Source of the DNA: Olivibacter domesticus
GTDB lineage: Bacteria; Bacteroidota; Bacteroidia; Sphingobacteriales; Sphingobacteriaceae
NCBI RefSeq assembly: GCF_900109575.1
Contig: NZ_FOAF01000001.1
Location: 1,769,662-1,833,661, forward strand
DNA: 64,000 nt
Direction of reading: 5' to 3'
The position numbers and the translations under genes are program-made. The stretch's first letter is position 1. Each line of letters opens with the position of its first letter. The notes beneath the pieces are model-generated. The model did no database searches. It was not told the DNA's origin and worked only from the letters and a program-made list of their open reading frames with translations. Positions 17,516 through 26,210 of the stretch are shown piece after piece.

Positions 17516-18280
17516 CTAGTTTGCTAGCAGCTCGAACTCAATTGTGTTGTCATTTGTATTAACCGTAATTCTATAATTACCCGCACCAGGCGACTTAAAG
17601 TTTCCGCTAGCATCAAGGCTGATCTTCCCACTTCCGGCATCTCCATAAGAGATGTCCCAAGTTGGTGCGGGGGTAATTTTAAATTCTGAATCGGCTTCAG
17701 GAAAATTGATTTCTCCAATATAAATGCCATTGCTCATTGCAGACTGCAGTCTTAATGCCGTAACTGGATCCCATCCCTGATAAGCGCCTGGAACATACAG
17801 GTAGCTCGCTAATTCATAAGGGCTGGCCGTCAACGTAATCACATTACTGTATAAAGGTGCATTTGGTGCTAAACCAGCATTTAACCGTATATCTACCTTA
17901 CTTGTATCATGGGGCAAGAAACCTAGGTCAAGAAAGGCCTTGTTTAGTTCTTGAACACTTAATGCCAAAGATTTCGATTTTGTCGTTTTTGTTATCATCC
18001 CGGATCTAAAATCATCTCCCGACCTACCTATTTGGATAGTATACGTTAGAATATCTGTACTTACCGAAGGGTCTGACCATTTATAATCAAGTGTATCCCA
18101 GCTAAAGTTTACAGCTTCTTCTTCCGCTTCATCTTTAGTTAGACTTACGGTAGTATTAGATGAGACTAGTACAGGAATATTTTTCGCAGTAATAACTACC
18201 TTCTGTTCATCTTTTTTACATGAGAACAATGTAATTGATATTACACTTATCATGCTTATCATTTTTATAATCGATTTCAT
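17516..18280 (-). CDS. susE: SusE-like outer-membrane lipoprotein
   Basis: 254 aa from the preferred ATG at 18280. A longer frame to 18316 would overlap susD and hide the lipoprotein signal. The signal is MKSIIKMISMISVISITLFSC with a lipobox Cys. A SusE-type N-terminal Ig domain (about 40-140) is followed by one starch-binding-like beta-sandwich containing YLYVPGAYQGWDP, typical of SusE/SusF. It is a surface maltodextrin-binding accessory to the upstream SusC/SusD pair. Confidence 0.88.
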   Translation of the reverse strand: MKSIIKMISMISVISITLFSCKKDEQKVVITAKNIPVLVSSNTTVSLTKDEAEEEAVNFSWDTLDYKWSDPSVSTDILTYTIQIGRSGDDFRSGMITKTTKSKSLALSVQELNKAFLDLGFLPHDTSKVDIRLNAGLAPNAPLYSNVITLTASPYELASYLYVPGAYQGWDPVTALRLQSAMSNGIYIGEINFPEADSEFKITPAPTWDISYGDAGSGKISLDASGNFKSPGAGNYRITVNTNDNTIEFELLAN

Positions 18281-18302
18281 TTTCAAGGTTTTATTGGTTA
18301 AA

Positions 18303-19895
18303 CTAATATCCTGCATTCTGAGTCAAATTTGGATTTGAGATGACATCTAATGCTGGCAATGGAAAAATAGTTTTAAAATTTTGAACCCCAGCTCCCGATT
18401 GAGTTCCGCCCTTAAAAGGCCATACATAATTGGCATCCGTATATTTTCCAAAACGGATTAAATCAGTTCTACGATAAGCTTCCCAATAAAATTCTCGCGC
18501 ACGCTCATCAAGAATAAAATCTAAAGAAAGGTTATTGATATTACCGGATGAGTTACCGTAAGCTCGTTCTCGTATTTTATTTACATATTCTAAGGCTGTT
18601 GTACTACTTCCCCCTTCGCCGCCTCTTAGTACAGCCTCTGCATAAATTAAATAAGCATCAGCTAAACGAAATAAAGGGAAGTCTACAGAGCATTGTGTGC
18701 CGTCATTTGATGGTGCAGGCGCACCATTTACATCTACGTTTCTGAACTTTGTAACGGCCAATCCTTGCGCAAAGGTCGCCACATCATTGATTACCGGGTT
18801 TGTGCCAAAGAACATAGCTCTTTTGTCGGTATTACCGGAGATATCGCTGAATTTACCAGGCAAGGTCGATTTACTTCTATTACCTCCCCAACCACCACCT
18901 GGAATGCCAAAAGAAGCGGGATTCATCTGACCGTTGGTAGAAGAATTAATCAAAAACGTTGTGCCCCCAAAATTTTGCGTTTTAATCGCATCATAATTGA
19001 TACTCAAAATGATCTCATCGCGGTTTTGATCATTATCTGCTAAGAATAGATGCCTATAATTGGATTTTAACATATAGCCAGAGTTGATCACCTTACTGGC
19101 GTATTCAATTGCCTGTGTATATTTACTATTTCCACTTCCTAAATAAACTTCGGCATTTAAATATAATCTCGCTAATAGCATCCATGATGCTGCCTTGTCT
19201 ACCCTACCGTACTCATTTTGCTGAGGGTCAGTTAAACCTCCTTCAATCGCCAATAGCTCTGATTCAATGTAATTGAAAAGGTCTGCCCTGCTTATTTGAC
19301 GCGGTGGTGTTTTACTGATAGGATCTTCTTCTGTAACAAAAGGTGGATTTCCAAAAAGATCCATCAGTACCCAATATTGATAAGCTCTTAAAAACCGTGC
19401 TTCTAAACTATACACCCTTATCGCCTCCGCATCTGCACCTTCGATACCGCGACCTGCTAGTTTGTCATCCATACTTTCACGGATGAAATCATTTGCTACC
19501 GTAATTTGGTAGAGAGAACGGGCATATAGACCTTGAAGCAGCACATTGTTAGAATTCCAGGTCATAAAATTCAATTCAGGTATACCTGGATCTTGCCATG
19601 CACATAGCGCTTCGTCGCTTGCCAATTCCTGGATATTCCAATACAAGCGTAAAAAATCTGAAGTACCCTGATCGATACCGCCAATATCTCCAATTGTAGC
19701 GGAAGTACCACCACCGCCAGTCAGCGCAAAGCTTGAATAAACCTTTGCTAGCGATTGCTTATAACCCTGTGGTGTAGTATAAACTACATCTGCTGTTATA
19801 TCATTGGTTGGTTTTAAATCTAAATCTTTATGGCATGAAGTTAATATTCCTGCTAACAGTGCCATCATTATATATATATTAGATATCCTTTTCAT
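18303..19895 (-). CDS. susD: SusD/RagB-family nutrient-binding lipoprotein
   Basis: 530 aa. Lipobox signal MKRISNIYIMMALLAGILTSC; the mature lipoprotein begins CHKDLDLKPTND. TPR-like helices carry the SusD landmarks ARFLRAYQYWVLMDLFGNPPF and, near the C-terminus, LDFILDERAREFYWEAYRRTDLIRFGKY. It forms the lid on the SusC transporter at the outer membrane and binds maltodextrin. The gap from susC is 19 bp. Confidence 0.96.
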   Translation of the reverse strand: MKRISNIYIMMALLAGILTSCHKDLDLKPTNDITADVVYTTPQGYKQSLAKVYSSFALTGGGGTSATIGDIGGIDQGTSDFLRLYWNIQELASDEALCAWQDPGIPELNFMTWNSNNVLLQGLYARSLYQITVANDFIRESMDDKLAGRGIEGADAEAIRVYSLEARFLRAYQYWVLMDLFGNPPFVTEEDPISKTPPRQISRADLFNYIESELLAIEGGLTDPQQNEYGRVDKAASWMLLARLYLNAEVYLGSGNSKYTQAIEYASKVINSGYMLKSNYRHLFLADNDQNRDEIILSINYDAIKTQNFGGTTFLINSSTNGQMNPASFGIPGGGWGGNRSKSTLPGKFSDISGNTDKRAMFFGTNPVINDVATFAQGLAVTKFRNVDVNGAPAPSNDGTQCSVDFPLFRLADAYLIYAEAVLRGGEGGSSTTALEYVNKIRERAYGNSSGNINNLSLDFILDERAREFYWEAYRRTDLIRFGKYTDANYVWPFKGGTQSGAGVQNFKTIFPLPALDVISNPNLTQNAGY

Positions 19896-19914
19896 AATTA
19901 TTTCTTTGGCCTAA

Positions 19915-22893
19915 TTAAAATCCTACATTTAAACCTAAAACAAATGTTCTTGGCCGAGGATAAAATCTGTTATCTATACCCGTTTGAATTTCTGGGTCTA
20001 TTCCGTGATAGTTGGTAATGGTAAATACATTTTGAACATTGCCTGAAATGGAAAGCTTTGCGGAACTATTGGGTGATAACTTTCCAACATTATAGGTTAA
20101 CCCTAAATTATCCATCCGCAGGAAAGAGGCATTATACAGGTAATAATCACTTAGCGCATTATTAACAGTAAAGTTGCTATTTAGAAAATCAACAGGCGCG
20201 TTATTTACTATACCTACCGGATTTAAAATATTATTTCTATTGGCCATATTTGATGACACATTATCATAAACATAATTACCGATATTGGCTCTCAACACAG
20301 TACTCAAGGTCCACTTTTTGTAATGGAGGCTTGTACTAAAACCCATAATATATTTTGGAAGTGGAGATTTGTTGAGCTGTCTATCAAGATCATTGACAAT
20401 GCCATCGCCGTTAGTATCAGCGTAAACGCCTTCTAATGGCTTACCATTTTCATCATAAACCTGTTTATATAAGCGATAGGTAAACGGGCTATATCCAACA
20501 ACATGCGCCTGTACATTTTGCCCTGTACCACCCTCAATATATCCTACCTGCGTAAAATAGTTGGGGTTATCAACAGCGGTAAGGTTTGTTACCTCATTGT
20601 GATTATAGGTAAAATTAAAGTTTACATCCCAAGAAAAATCTTCTTGTTTTATTGGAATAAGGTTGACATTGAACTCCACACCCCTGTTCTCCATATTGCC
20701 TACGTTCGTTAATAGTAAATTACTAAAATTGGTACCTATAGGAATTGGAATAACACTTAATAAATCCTTCGTTTTCTTGTAGTATACATCTATACTACCA
20801 TTAATACGACCATCTAAAAAACCGTAATCAATACCCCCGTTATAAGTGGTGGTACTTTCCCATCGAATATCTTGATCATAGGCAATAGGTGAATAAGTAG
20901 GATAGAATTGGTTTCCAAATTGATATTGTGCTTCATTTACACTTTGATAGTAATTAGCAAGATAAGAATAATTGGCAATCCCATCTTGTTGCCCTGTAAC
21001 ACCATAGCTTAATCTAAGATTTAAGGAAGATAGCGCTTCTGCTTCGGCAAGAAATTCCTCTTTTTTCATCCTCCAGGTGAAACCAGCAGAAGGAAAGAAT
21101 CCCCACCTGTTATCCGGACTAAAGCGGGAAGAACCATCAGTGCGTGCTGTTCCAGATAGAATGTATTTATCATCCAGCGTATAAATAATTCTTCCATAAT
21201 ATGATATGAGACGGTTTTGTGGTATGTCAAAAGCAAAAGGTGGTGTCGTTAAAACAGACCGATCAGCCCTTAGTGTGGGATAATTATTTGTGGTTGTTTT
21301 GTAGTCGTAATAGCCATAACCAGCGGTTATATCAACATTACTTTTTATATCGTCGAAGGTCTTATTATAATTCAAGAAGAACTCCCCAACCTTATTATTG
21401 ATATCCGTTAGAAATTGTGTAACACGACCTCCAGTAGTGAAATTCATTGCAGCGAATGCCGGAACTTCCGTTCCTCCCTGCCCTCGGGAAATGTCATATC
21501 CCAAATTTAGATTTGCATGCAATTCTGGTAAAAAGTGAAAAGAATAATCCAGTTGTAAATTACCAAAACTACGGTTGACTTTACCATGATCCTTTTTAAG
21601 ATCAATTAAACCGACCGGGTTTCTGGGAGCTAGCGGATGTGGTATAGCACCTTGCATCCACTCGTAATAACCCCCAAATTCATTTTCTTGATTTACAGGT
21701 TTTGTTGGATCAAATTGGAGTGCTGCATAAATAGCATCTTGGTTACCAAAATTTGCCTTCTGTAATGACCCTTTTAGATTTAAATCTACTTTTAAATGAT
21801 TATCAAAAAATTTGGGATTGAGACTAATTGCCGCTGAAGTCCGATTCATATCATCTCTTTTCAGAATGCCTTGCTGGTTTAAATAGCCAAAAGCTACTCG
21901 ATAAGGAAGTGACTTGTAGCTACCGCCAATGCTTAAATTGTTATCGGTAGCAAAAGCAGTACGAAATATTTCTTTTTGCCAGTCTGTGTTAGCATCCCCA
22001 AGCTTCGCTATTAATGAATCCGAACCATTTGCCGTTACATAGTCCCGAAATTGCTGAGGAGATAATACATCGATTGTTCTTCCTACAGTAGCAACTGAAT
22101 TTTGCGTGCTAAAAGTTATGATAGGTTTACCGGTGGCACCCTTTTTTGTTGTAATTAGAATTACACCGTTAGAAGCTCTCGATCCATAAATTGCCGTGGC
22201 ATTTGCGTCCTTTAAAACCGTAAATGTTTCAATATCATTGGGGTTTATCAAACTGAGTGGATTAGATGTACCTGGCAAAATATTGTTCCCACTTCCATCT
22301 TTAAAGGACGATAAAGGGACTCCATCTATTACTATGAGGGGATCGTTACTTGCATTAAGAGAAGCACCAGCTCTAATACGTATAGTACTTCCCGCACCAG
22401 GACGCCCACCCACTGGCGTAATTTGCACACCAGCAGCTTTACCAGAAATAAGTTGATCTGGAGATGTGATTACGCCTTTTTGAAAATCTTTAGATCCTAC
22501 GGTTGTAACAGATCCGGTTAATTCTCCTTTCTTCTGTGTACCGTAACCGATTACTACCACTTCATCTAATCCTTCAGCACTTGGTTGCAAATATATGACG
22601 GCACTTGCTGTACCATTGGAGACTGCTACCGTTTGCTCTTTCGTCTCATACCCTATATAAGAGACGACCAAAGTATAGGTACCGTTGGCTATTGAGCTCA
22701 TTGAAAAACGGCCTTTATCGTCTGTTCCTACGCTTTCGTTTAATTCTTTGATCAAAACAGAAGCAGCGGGCAACGTTTGATTTTTCTCATCGTATACAAT
22801 GCCTTGTATACTGCCTGTTTGAGAAAAAGCGAGGGTAGCGATCATTATTAACAATAATGAGAGCACTACACTTTTCATGTAATTTTTCTTCAT
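19915..22893 (-). CDS. susC: SusC/RagA-family TonB-dependent transporter
   Basis: 992 aa. Signal peptide MKKNYMKSVVLSLLLIMIATLAFS, then a carboxypeptidase-D-like regulatory domain (about 27-110). The SusC signature DEVVVIGYGTQKK follows, then the TonB plug (TGSVTTVGSKDF...ATAIYGSRASNGVILITTKKG) and a 22-strand barrel ending in FVLGLNVGF. It imports maltodextrins with SusD, powered by TonB. It heads the seven-gene sus/mal operon; two LacI-type palindromes lie 160-205 bp upstream of its ATG. Confidence 0.96.
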   Translation of the reverse strand: MKKNYMKSVVLSLLLIMIATLAFSQTGSIQGIVYDEKNQTLPAASVLIKELNESVGTDDKGRFSMSSIANGTYTLVVSYIGYETKEQTVAVSNGTASAVIYLQPSAEGLDEVVVIGYGTQKKGELTGSVTTVGSKDFQKGVITSPDQLISGKAAGVQITPVGGRPGAGSTIRIRAGASLNASNDPLIVIDGVPLSSFKDGSGNNILPGTSNPLSLINPNDIETFTVLKDANATAIYGSRASNGVILITTKKGATGKPIITFSTQNSVATVGRTIDVLSPQQFRDYVTANGSDSLIAKLGDANTDWQKEIFRTAFATDNNLSIGGSYKSLPYRVAFGYLNQQGILKRDDMNRTSAAISLNPKFFDNHLKVDLNLKGSLQKANFGNQDAIYAALQFDPTKPVNQENEFGGYYEWMQGAIPHPLAPRNPVGLIDLKKDHGKVNRSFGNLQLDYSFHFLPELHANLNLGYDISRGQGGTEVPAFAAMNFTTGGRVTQFLTDINNKVGEFFLNYNKTFDDIKSNVDITAGYGYYDYKTTTNNYPTLRADRSVLTTPPFAFDIPQNRLISYYGRIIYTLDDKYILSGTARTDGSSRFSPDNRWGFFPSAGFTWRMKKEEFLAEAEALSSLNLRLSYGVTGQQDGIANYSYLANYYQSVNEAQYQFGNQFYPTYSPIAYDQDIRWESTTTYNGGIDYGFLDGRINGSIDVYYKKTKDLLSVIPIPIGTNFSNLLLTNVGNMENRGVEFNVNLIPIKQEDFSWDVNFNFTYNHNEVTNLTAVDNPNYFTQVGYIEGGTGQNVQAHVVGYSPFTYRLYKQVYDENGKPLEGVYADTNGDGIVNDLDRQLNKSPLPKYIMGFSTSLHYKKWTLSTVLRANIGNYVYDNVSSNMANRNNILNPVGIVNNAPVDFLNSNFTVNNALSDYYLYNASFLRMDNLGLTYNVGKLSPNSSAKLSISGNVQNVFTITNYHGIDPEIQTGIDNRFYPRPRTFVLGLNVGF

Positions 22894-23053
22894 TGTAAAT
22901 TGGTTAGCTGTTTGGTTAGAAATATTAATTGGTTATTTTTTATCTTTCATTGTTTAATCAGTGATTCATAGGTTTCGCGTATTAACAGATTATCTCTCTT
23001 TTCTTCAGAGCTAAGGTTATGAATATAGTTAGTTGTTAAGTCAGCATCGTTAC

Positions 23054-23067
23054 CGGGAACGTTCCCG
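23054..23067. promoter_or_regulatory. LacI-type operator O1 upstream of susC
   Basis: CGGGAACGTTCCCG is a perfect 14-bp palindrome with the central CG typical of LacI/GalR operators. It is one of two copies whose centres are exactly 30 bp apart, between lacI and susC. The regulator encoded next to it (23185-24204) is the obvious candidate ligand-responsive repressor or activator. Confidence 0.85.
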
Positions 23068-23084
23068 AATTATTATTCAGAACT

Positions 23085-23097
23085 GGGAACGTTCCCG
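23085..23097. promoter_or_regulatory. LacI-type operator O2 upstream of susC
   Basis: GGGAACGTTCCCG contains the perfect 12-bp palindrome GGGAACGTTCCC and lies 30 bp centre-to-centre from O1, close to three helical turns. Two dimers could bind the same DNA face. Confidence 0.85.
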
Positions 23098-23139
23098 ATA
23101 ATTGATGTAAAAGTATTTCCTTATGGTGATTTTTCCAAG

Positions 23140-23162
23140 AAAAAAGGTGAAAATATTTCACC
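23140..23162 (-). terminator. Intrinsic terminator of the lacI-type gene
   Basis: On the minus strand, GGTGAAA and TTTCACC form a 7-bp stem with a 3-nt loop (23146-23162), followed by a TTTTTT run. It lies 23 bp after the regulator's stop and separates it from the susC promoter region. Confidence 0.8.
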
Positions 23163-23184
23163 GATCTTAGTGTACTACAAACAC

Positions 23185-24204
23185 TTATCTATTGATAAAA
23201 GTAGTGGATTTCCGAGGTATTATAATTGATGGAAGATAAATTAATTGCTTTTTGGTAATCACCTCTCTTCTGGATAATGCTTCAAAAAGGACTTCCGCGG
23301 CCTTCTCTCCCATTTCGAAAGCTGGTTGTTTAACTGTGCTTAGTGGTGGATTAAGCATATCGGCTATTTCCAGGCAAGAGAAACAAATTAATTTAAAGTC
23401 TTCTGGAATGTTTATGCCTTCATTCTGGCATAACCGCAAACTCGCCATAGCGAGGCGCTCAACCGAGGCAAATGCGCCATCGGGTTTTAATCGGTTCATC
23501 GCATCTTTTAACGTTGCATAAATCTCATCTTTATCATTTGTACATTCGATAACAAACGTTTCATCATAAGGAACACCAGCATCCTTCAATGCATCACGAT
23601 ATCCTTGCATACGTATTTTGCCAATGGAAATTTTCTTGTTAACCACTAGATAAACGATACGTTTACACCCATTTTCTATTAGGTGTCGAGTTGCAGCGTA
23701 GCTGCTATCATAGTCATTTCCAGTTACACACGTTGCATCAACATCTTCATAGCATCGATCAAAAAAAACTAAAGGAACTTTTTTTTCTTTTAACATCGAA
23801 AGGTGTGAGTGTTTCAAGCCTTCTCCTGAGGCTGACATTACAACACCCTCAACACGTCCATTGCATAATGCTCGAACAAAAGCAGCTTCTTGGTTCACAT
23901 CATCTTCTGTTACATAAATAAGTGTATGGTACCCATTGGCGCGAGCCTGCTGCTCAATCCCCTTAATTGCTTGAGAGAAAAAATTGTTACCAAATTCTGG
24001 AATAATAATAGCTATTGTTTTACTTTTTGACTCGCGAAGATTACTCGCATAAATATTGGGAGAATAACCTAATGTTTCTGCCATTTGCAGAATACGCTCT
24101 TTGGTTTGTGGGTTGATATCATTATTGTTCCTAAAGGCTCTTGAAACAGTAGAAGTAGAAAGCCCCAGCGCTGCTGCTAATTTTTTTATATTTACTTGAC
24201 TCAT
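23185..24204 (-). CDS. LacI-family transcriptional regulator of the sus/mal operon
   Basis: 339 aa from the ATG at 24204. The upstream in-frame ATG at 24270 would precede the -7 box at 24223-24230 and add residues before the conserved start. The HTH (VNIKKLAAALGLSTSTVSRAFRNN) is followed by the hinge ETLGYSPNIYASNL and a periplasmic-binding-like sensor domain with C-terminal PPLSTVKQPAFEMGEKAA. It lies directly upstream of two palindromic operators and susC, and so probably controls maltodextrin use. It has its own promoter and terminator. Confidence 0.94.
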   Translation of the reverse strand: MSQVNIKKLAAALGLSTSTVSRAFRNNNDINPQTKERILQMAETLGYSPNIYASNLRESKSKTIAIIIPEFGNNFFSQAIKGIEQQARANGYHTLIYVTEDDVNQEAAFVRALCNGRVEGVVMSASGEGLKHSHLSMLKEKKVPLVFFDRCYEDVDATCVTGNDYDSSYAATRHLIENGCKRIVYLVVNKKISIGKIRMQGYRDALKDAGVPYDETFVIECTNDKDEIYATLKDAMNRLKPDGAFASVERLAMASLRLCQNEGINIPEDFKLICFSCLEIADMLNPPLSTVKQPAFEMGEKAAEVLFEALSRREVITKKQLIYLPSIIIPRKSTTFINR

Positions 24205-24222
24205 ACTTCCGTTATTAATATT

Positions 24223-24230
24223 CAAAGGTA
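24223..24230 (-). promoter_or_regulatory. -7 box of the lacI-type gene
   Basis: TACCTTTG on the minus strand matches TAnnTTTG and lies 18 bp before the ATG at 24204. It supports that ATG rather than the longer frame. No clear -33 was found. Confidence 0.6.
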
Positions 24231-24331
24231 AAGACAAAACAGGATATCCAGAAATTACCCCCGTTTTCACTAATTGCCAAACAAAGCAGTAAAATAATCT
24301 GTTGTATACTAAAATCAGTTGAAAAGATCAT

Positions 24332-24625
24332 ATGGACAAATTAAAGAAGTTTGACTTGATGGAGAAAATTGTCCGTCAGTTAGAAGATTTAAAAAACAGC
24401 CAACAGGCAGTGTTAGAAAAAATAGGTAAAATCGAAGTCGACAACATCGAGTTGGACGACAAAAATTTAGAGAAAGTTTTACCAGAAATTCATCAACGTA
24501 CTGCGGATAATTTTGATGCCATTGGAGGTTTACTAGATGACTTCACTCAAAAAACAGAAAGTTATGGTGATCAGAACAACATTGATAAACTTCGCGAACA
24601 GCAAGAAATCGATAATACTAAGTAA
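24332..24625 (+). CDS. Small coiled-coil protein of unknown function
   Basis: 97 aa, strongly charged and helical, with heptad-like spacing (LMEKIVRQLEDLKNSQQAVLEKIGKI). No signal peptide, membrane segment or known motif is visible. It is the only plus-strand gene between the two SusC/D loci. It ends just before a perfect terminator, which supports real transcription. Function not recognised. Confidence 0.6.
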   Translation: MDKLKKFDLMEKIVRQLEDLKNSQQAVLEKIGKIEVDNIELDDKNLEKVLPEIHQRTADNFDAIGGLLDDFTQKTESYGDQNNIDKLREQQEIDNTK

Positions 24626-24638
24626 TCTAATCCATTAA

Positions 24639-24668
24639 TTCAAGGAGGGTTTAGTTTCCCTCCTTGAA
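24639..24668. terminator. Bidirectional terminator between the coiled-coil gene and susD2
   Basis: A perfect 11-bp stem, TTCAAGGAGGG (24639-24649) with CCCTCCTTGAA (24658-24668), and an 8-nt loop. It lies 13 bp after the coiled-coil gene stop and 8 bp beyond the end of the convergent SusD gene. Confidence 0.88.
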
Positions 24669-24676
24669 ATTAGTTA

Positions 24677-26191
24677 TTAATAACCTGGGTTTTGTGTATA
24701 ATTCGGATTCCCTAACTGATTAAGTGGAATTGGGAACAACAGATTCTTTGGATCTGATGCCGGTTTTTCTTGCCATTCATCTAAGAATTTTCCGAAACGG
24801 ATCAAATCAGTTCTTCTGTGTCCTTCCCAGAAAAACTCTCTTCCCAGTTCATCCAATAATAAATCTTCATTTAACTCTGTAAATGCTGTAGCACTTCTTT
24901 TGGTTCGCACTTGATTAACTAAATTAAGTGCTTCACCAGATTGCCCTAAACGAAGTAAAGCCTCCGCTTTCATAAGCAGTACATCTGAATAGCGATAAAA
25001 AACCCAATCATTGTTCAATAAGCTAGTAGAACCATTTGCATAGTCGATAGGGTATTTAATTACACGTATACCTGCCACTTCCAAATGATTCTGATCTCGT
25101 TCAATAATACTTACCTCAGGCGTAAATGCTAACGGGTTCCCCCTACGGTCTGTCAAATTTTCACCATTTTGGTTCACTTGCTGACCCACTAGAAAACCGA
25201 CACGAACCCCGCTTACACTAGTGACACCAGGGTATTCCCCACCTCTACGGACATCGCTTTCCTCAAATTTGTTATAAAAATCTGATAGCGTACAAAATCC
25301 GTTATTTCCTGAAGGGTTCTGATTATAGTGTAATGTTGCTACCCACATATTGGTCATCCCGGTTGCAGAACTCTCACCTCCAATGTTTTCACCCGTAAAG
25401 ATATTCTCTGTAGTAGATTGCCCGTTATTGGGAGCAAAATTCATAAAATAATTATCGGTCAGAGCATATTTACCGCTGTTAATGATTTCATCTGCCAATC
25501 TTACAACCTCCTGTAGATCTTCATTGGCAAAGGTGGGCGATTGACGATTCAAAAATGCACCTTTATTTAGATGGATTTTCATCAGTAACATCTTAGCAGC
25601 ATCTTGTGAGACTCTATCAACCCGCTCAGTGGGTAAATTATCGCTAACTTCATTCAATTCTGAAATTAAGTAGTCGATTTCTTCTTGCGCTTGTCGCACT
25701 CTAGGATTTTGCGTTACATTTTCTCCAGGGTCACGATAAGGTACCTGTCCCCAACCGTCCAAGATCGAAAACTCGGCAAAAGCTCGGAGGAAACGAGCCT
25801 GAGCTTCCTGAGAAGGTGTTGGACTATATTGTAAAATATCGGTAGCAGCATAACTAACTCCTAGTACATCTTTAAACACGCTGTGAATACGCGTATGATC
25901 TGACTGCCATCGATGTAAATGAAGTGCACGCCAAGCACCATTATCATCCCAATCCCCCCCTCTGGTAGGCACCATGGCTTCATCTGTAGGAAATTCCTGA
26001 AGCGCCCACCAGCCATAGGGTCCGTAATAAGGATTACGCATGGCTACATAGGTTGCATTCAATAACGCAGGTACATCGTCACTTCCTACCCCGCCCGAAC
26101 CAACCTGCCCGTGAAGATCTTCTTCTAATTTAGTACATCCAGTAAATGCACTGACTGCAAATAATAGAATTGCTATATTTTTTAATTTCAT
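24677..26191 (-). CDS. SusD/RagB-family lipoprotein (second pair)
   Basis: 504 aa from the ATG at 26191. The longer frame to 26230 overlaps the SusC stop and hides the lipoprotein signal. The signal MKLKNIAILLFAVSAFTGC has a lipobox Cys. SusD landmarks: QARFLRAFAEFSILDGWGQVPY and LLLDELGREFFWEGHRRTDLIRFGKF. It pairs with the upstream SusC gene (19-bp gap). No glycosidase follows; a terminator closes the unit. The substrate is unknown. Confidence 0.94.
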   Translation of the reverse strand: MKLKNIAILLFAVSAFTGCTKLEEDLHGQVGSGGVGSDDVPALLNATYVAMRNPYYGPYGWWALQEFPTDEAMVPTRGGDWDDNGAWRALHLHRWQSDHTRIHSVFKDVLGVSYAATDILQYSPTPSQEAQARFLRAFAEFSILDGWGQVPYRDPGENVTQNPRVRQAQEEIDYLISELNEVSDNLPTERVDRVSQDAAKMLLMKIHLNKGAFLNRQSPTFANEDLQEVVRLADEIINSGKYALTDNYFMNFAPNNGQSTTENIFTGENIGGESSATGMTNMWVATLHYNQNPSGNNGFCTLSDFYNKFEESDVRRGGEYPGVTSVSGVRVGFLVGQQVNQNGENLTDRRGNPLAFTPEVSIIERDQNHLEVAGIRVIKYPIDYANGSTSLLNNDWVFYRYSDVLLMKAEALLRLGQSGEALNLVNQVRTKRSATAFTELNEDLLLDELGREFFWEGHRRTDLIRFGKFLDEWQEKPASDPKNLLFPIPLNQLGNPNYTQNPGY

Positions 26192-26210
26192 GATATCTTG
26201 ATTTGTTAAG

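Noticed and set aside
18281-18316. Upstream start for the SusE-like protein
   Set aside because: It would overlap susD and place extra residues before a clear lipoprotein signal; the ATG at 18280 is preferred.
24205-24270. Upstream start for the LacI-family regulator
   Set aside because: The -7 box TACCTTTG at 24223-24230 lies inside it, and the conserved HTH begins right after the ATG at 24204.
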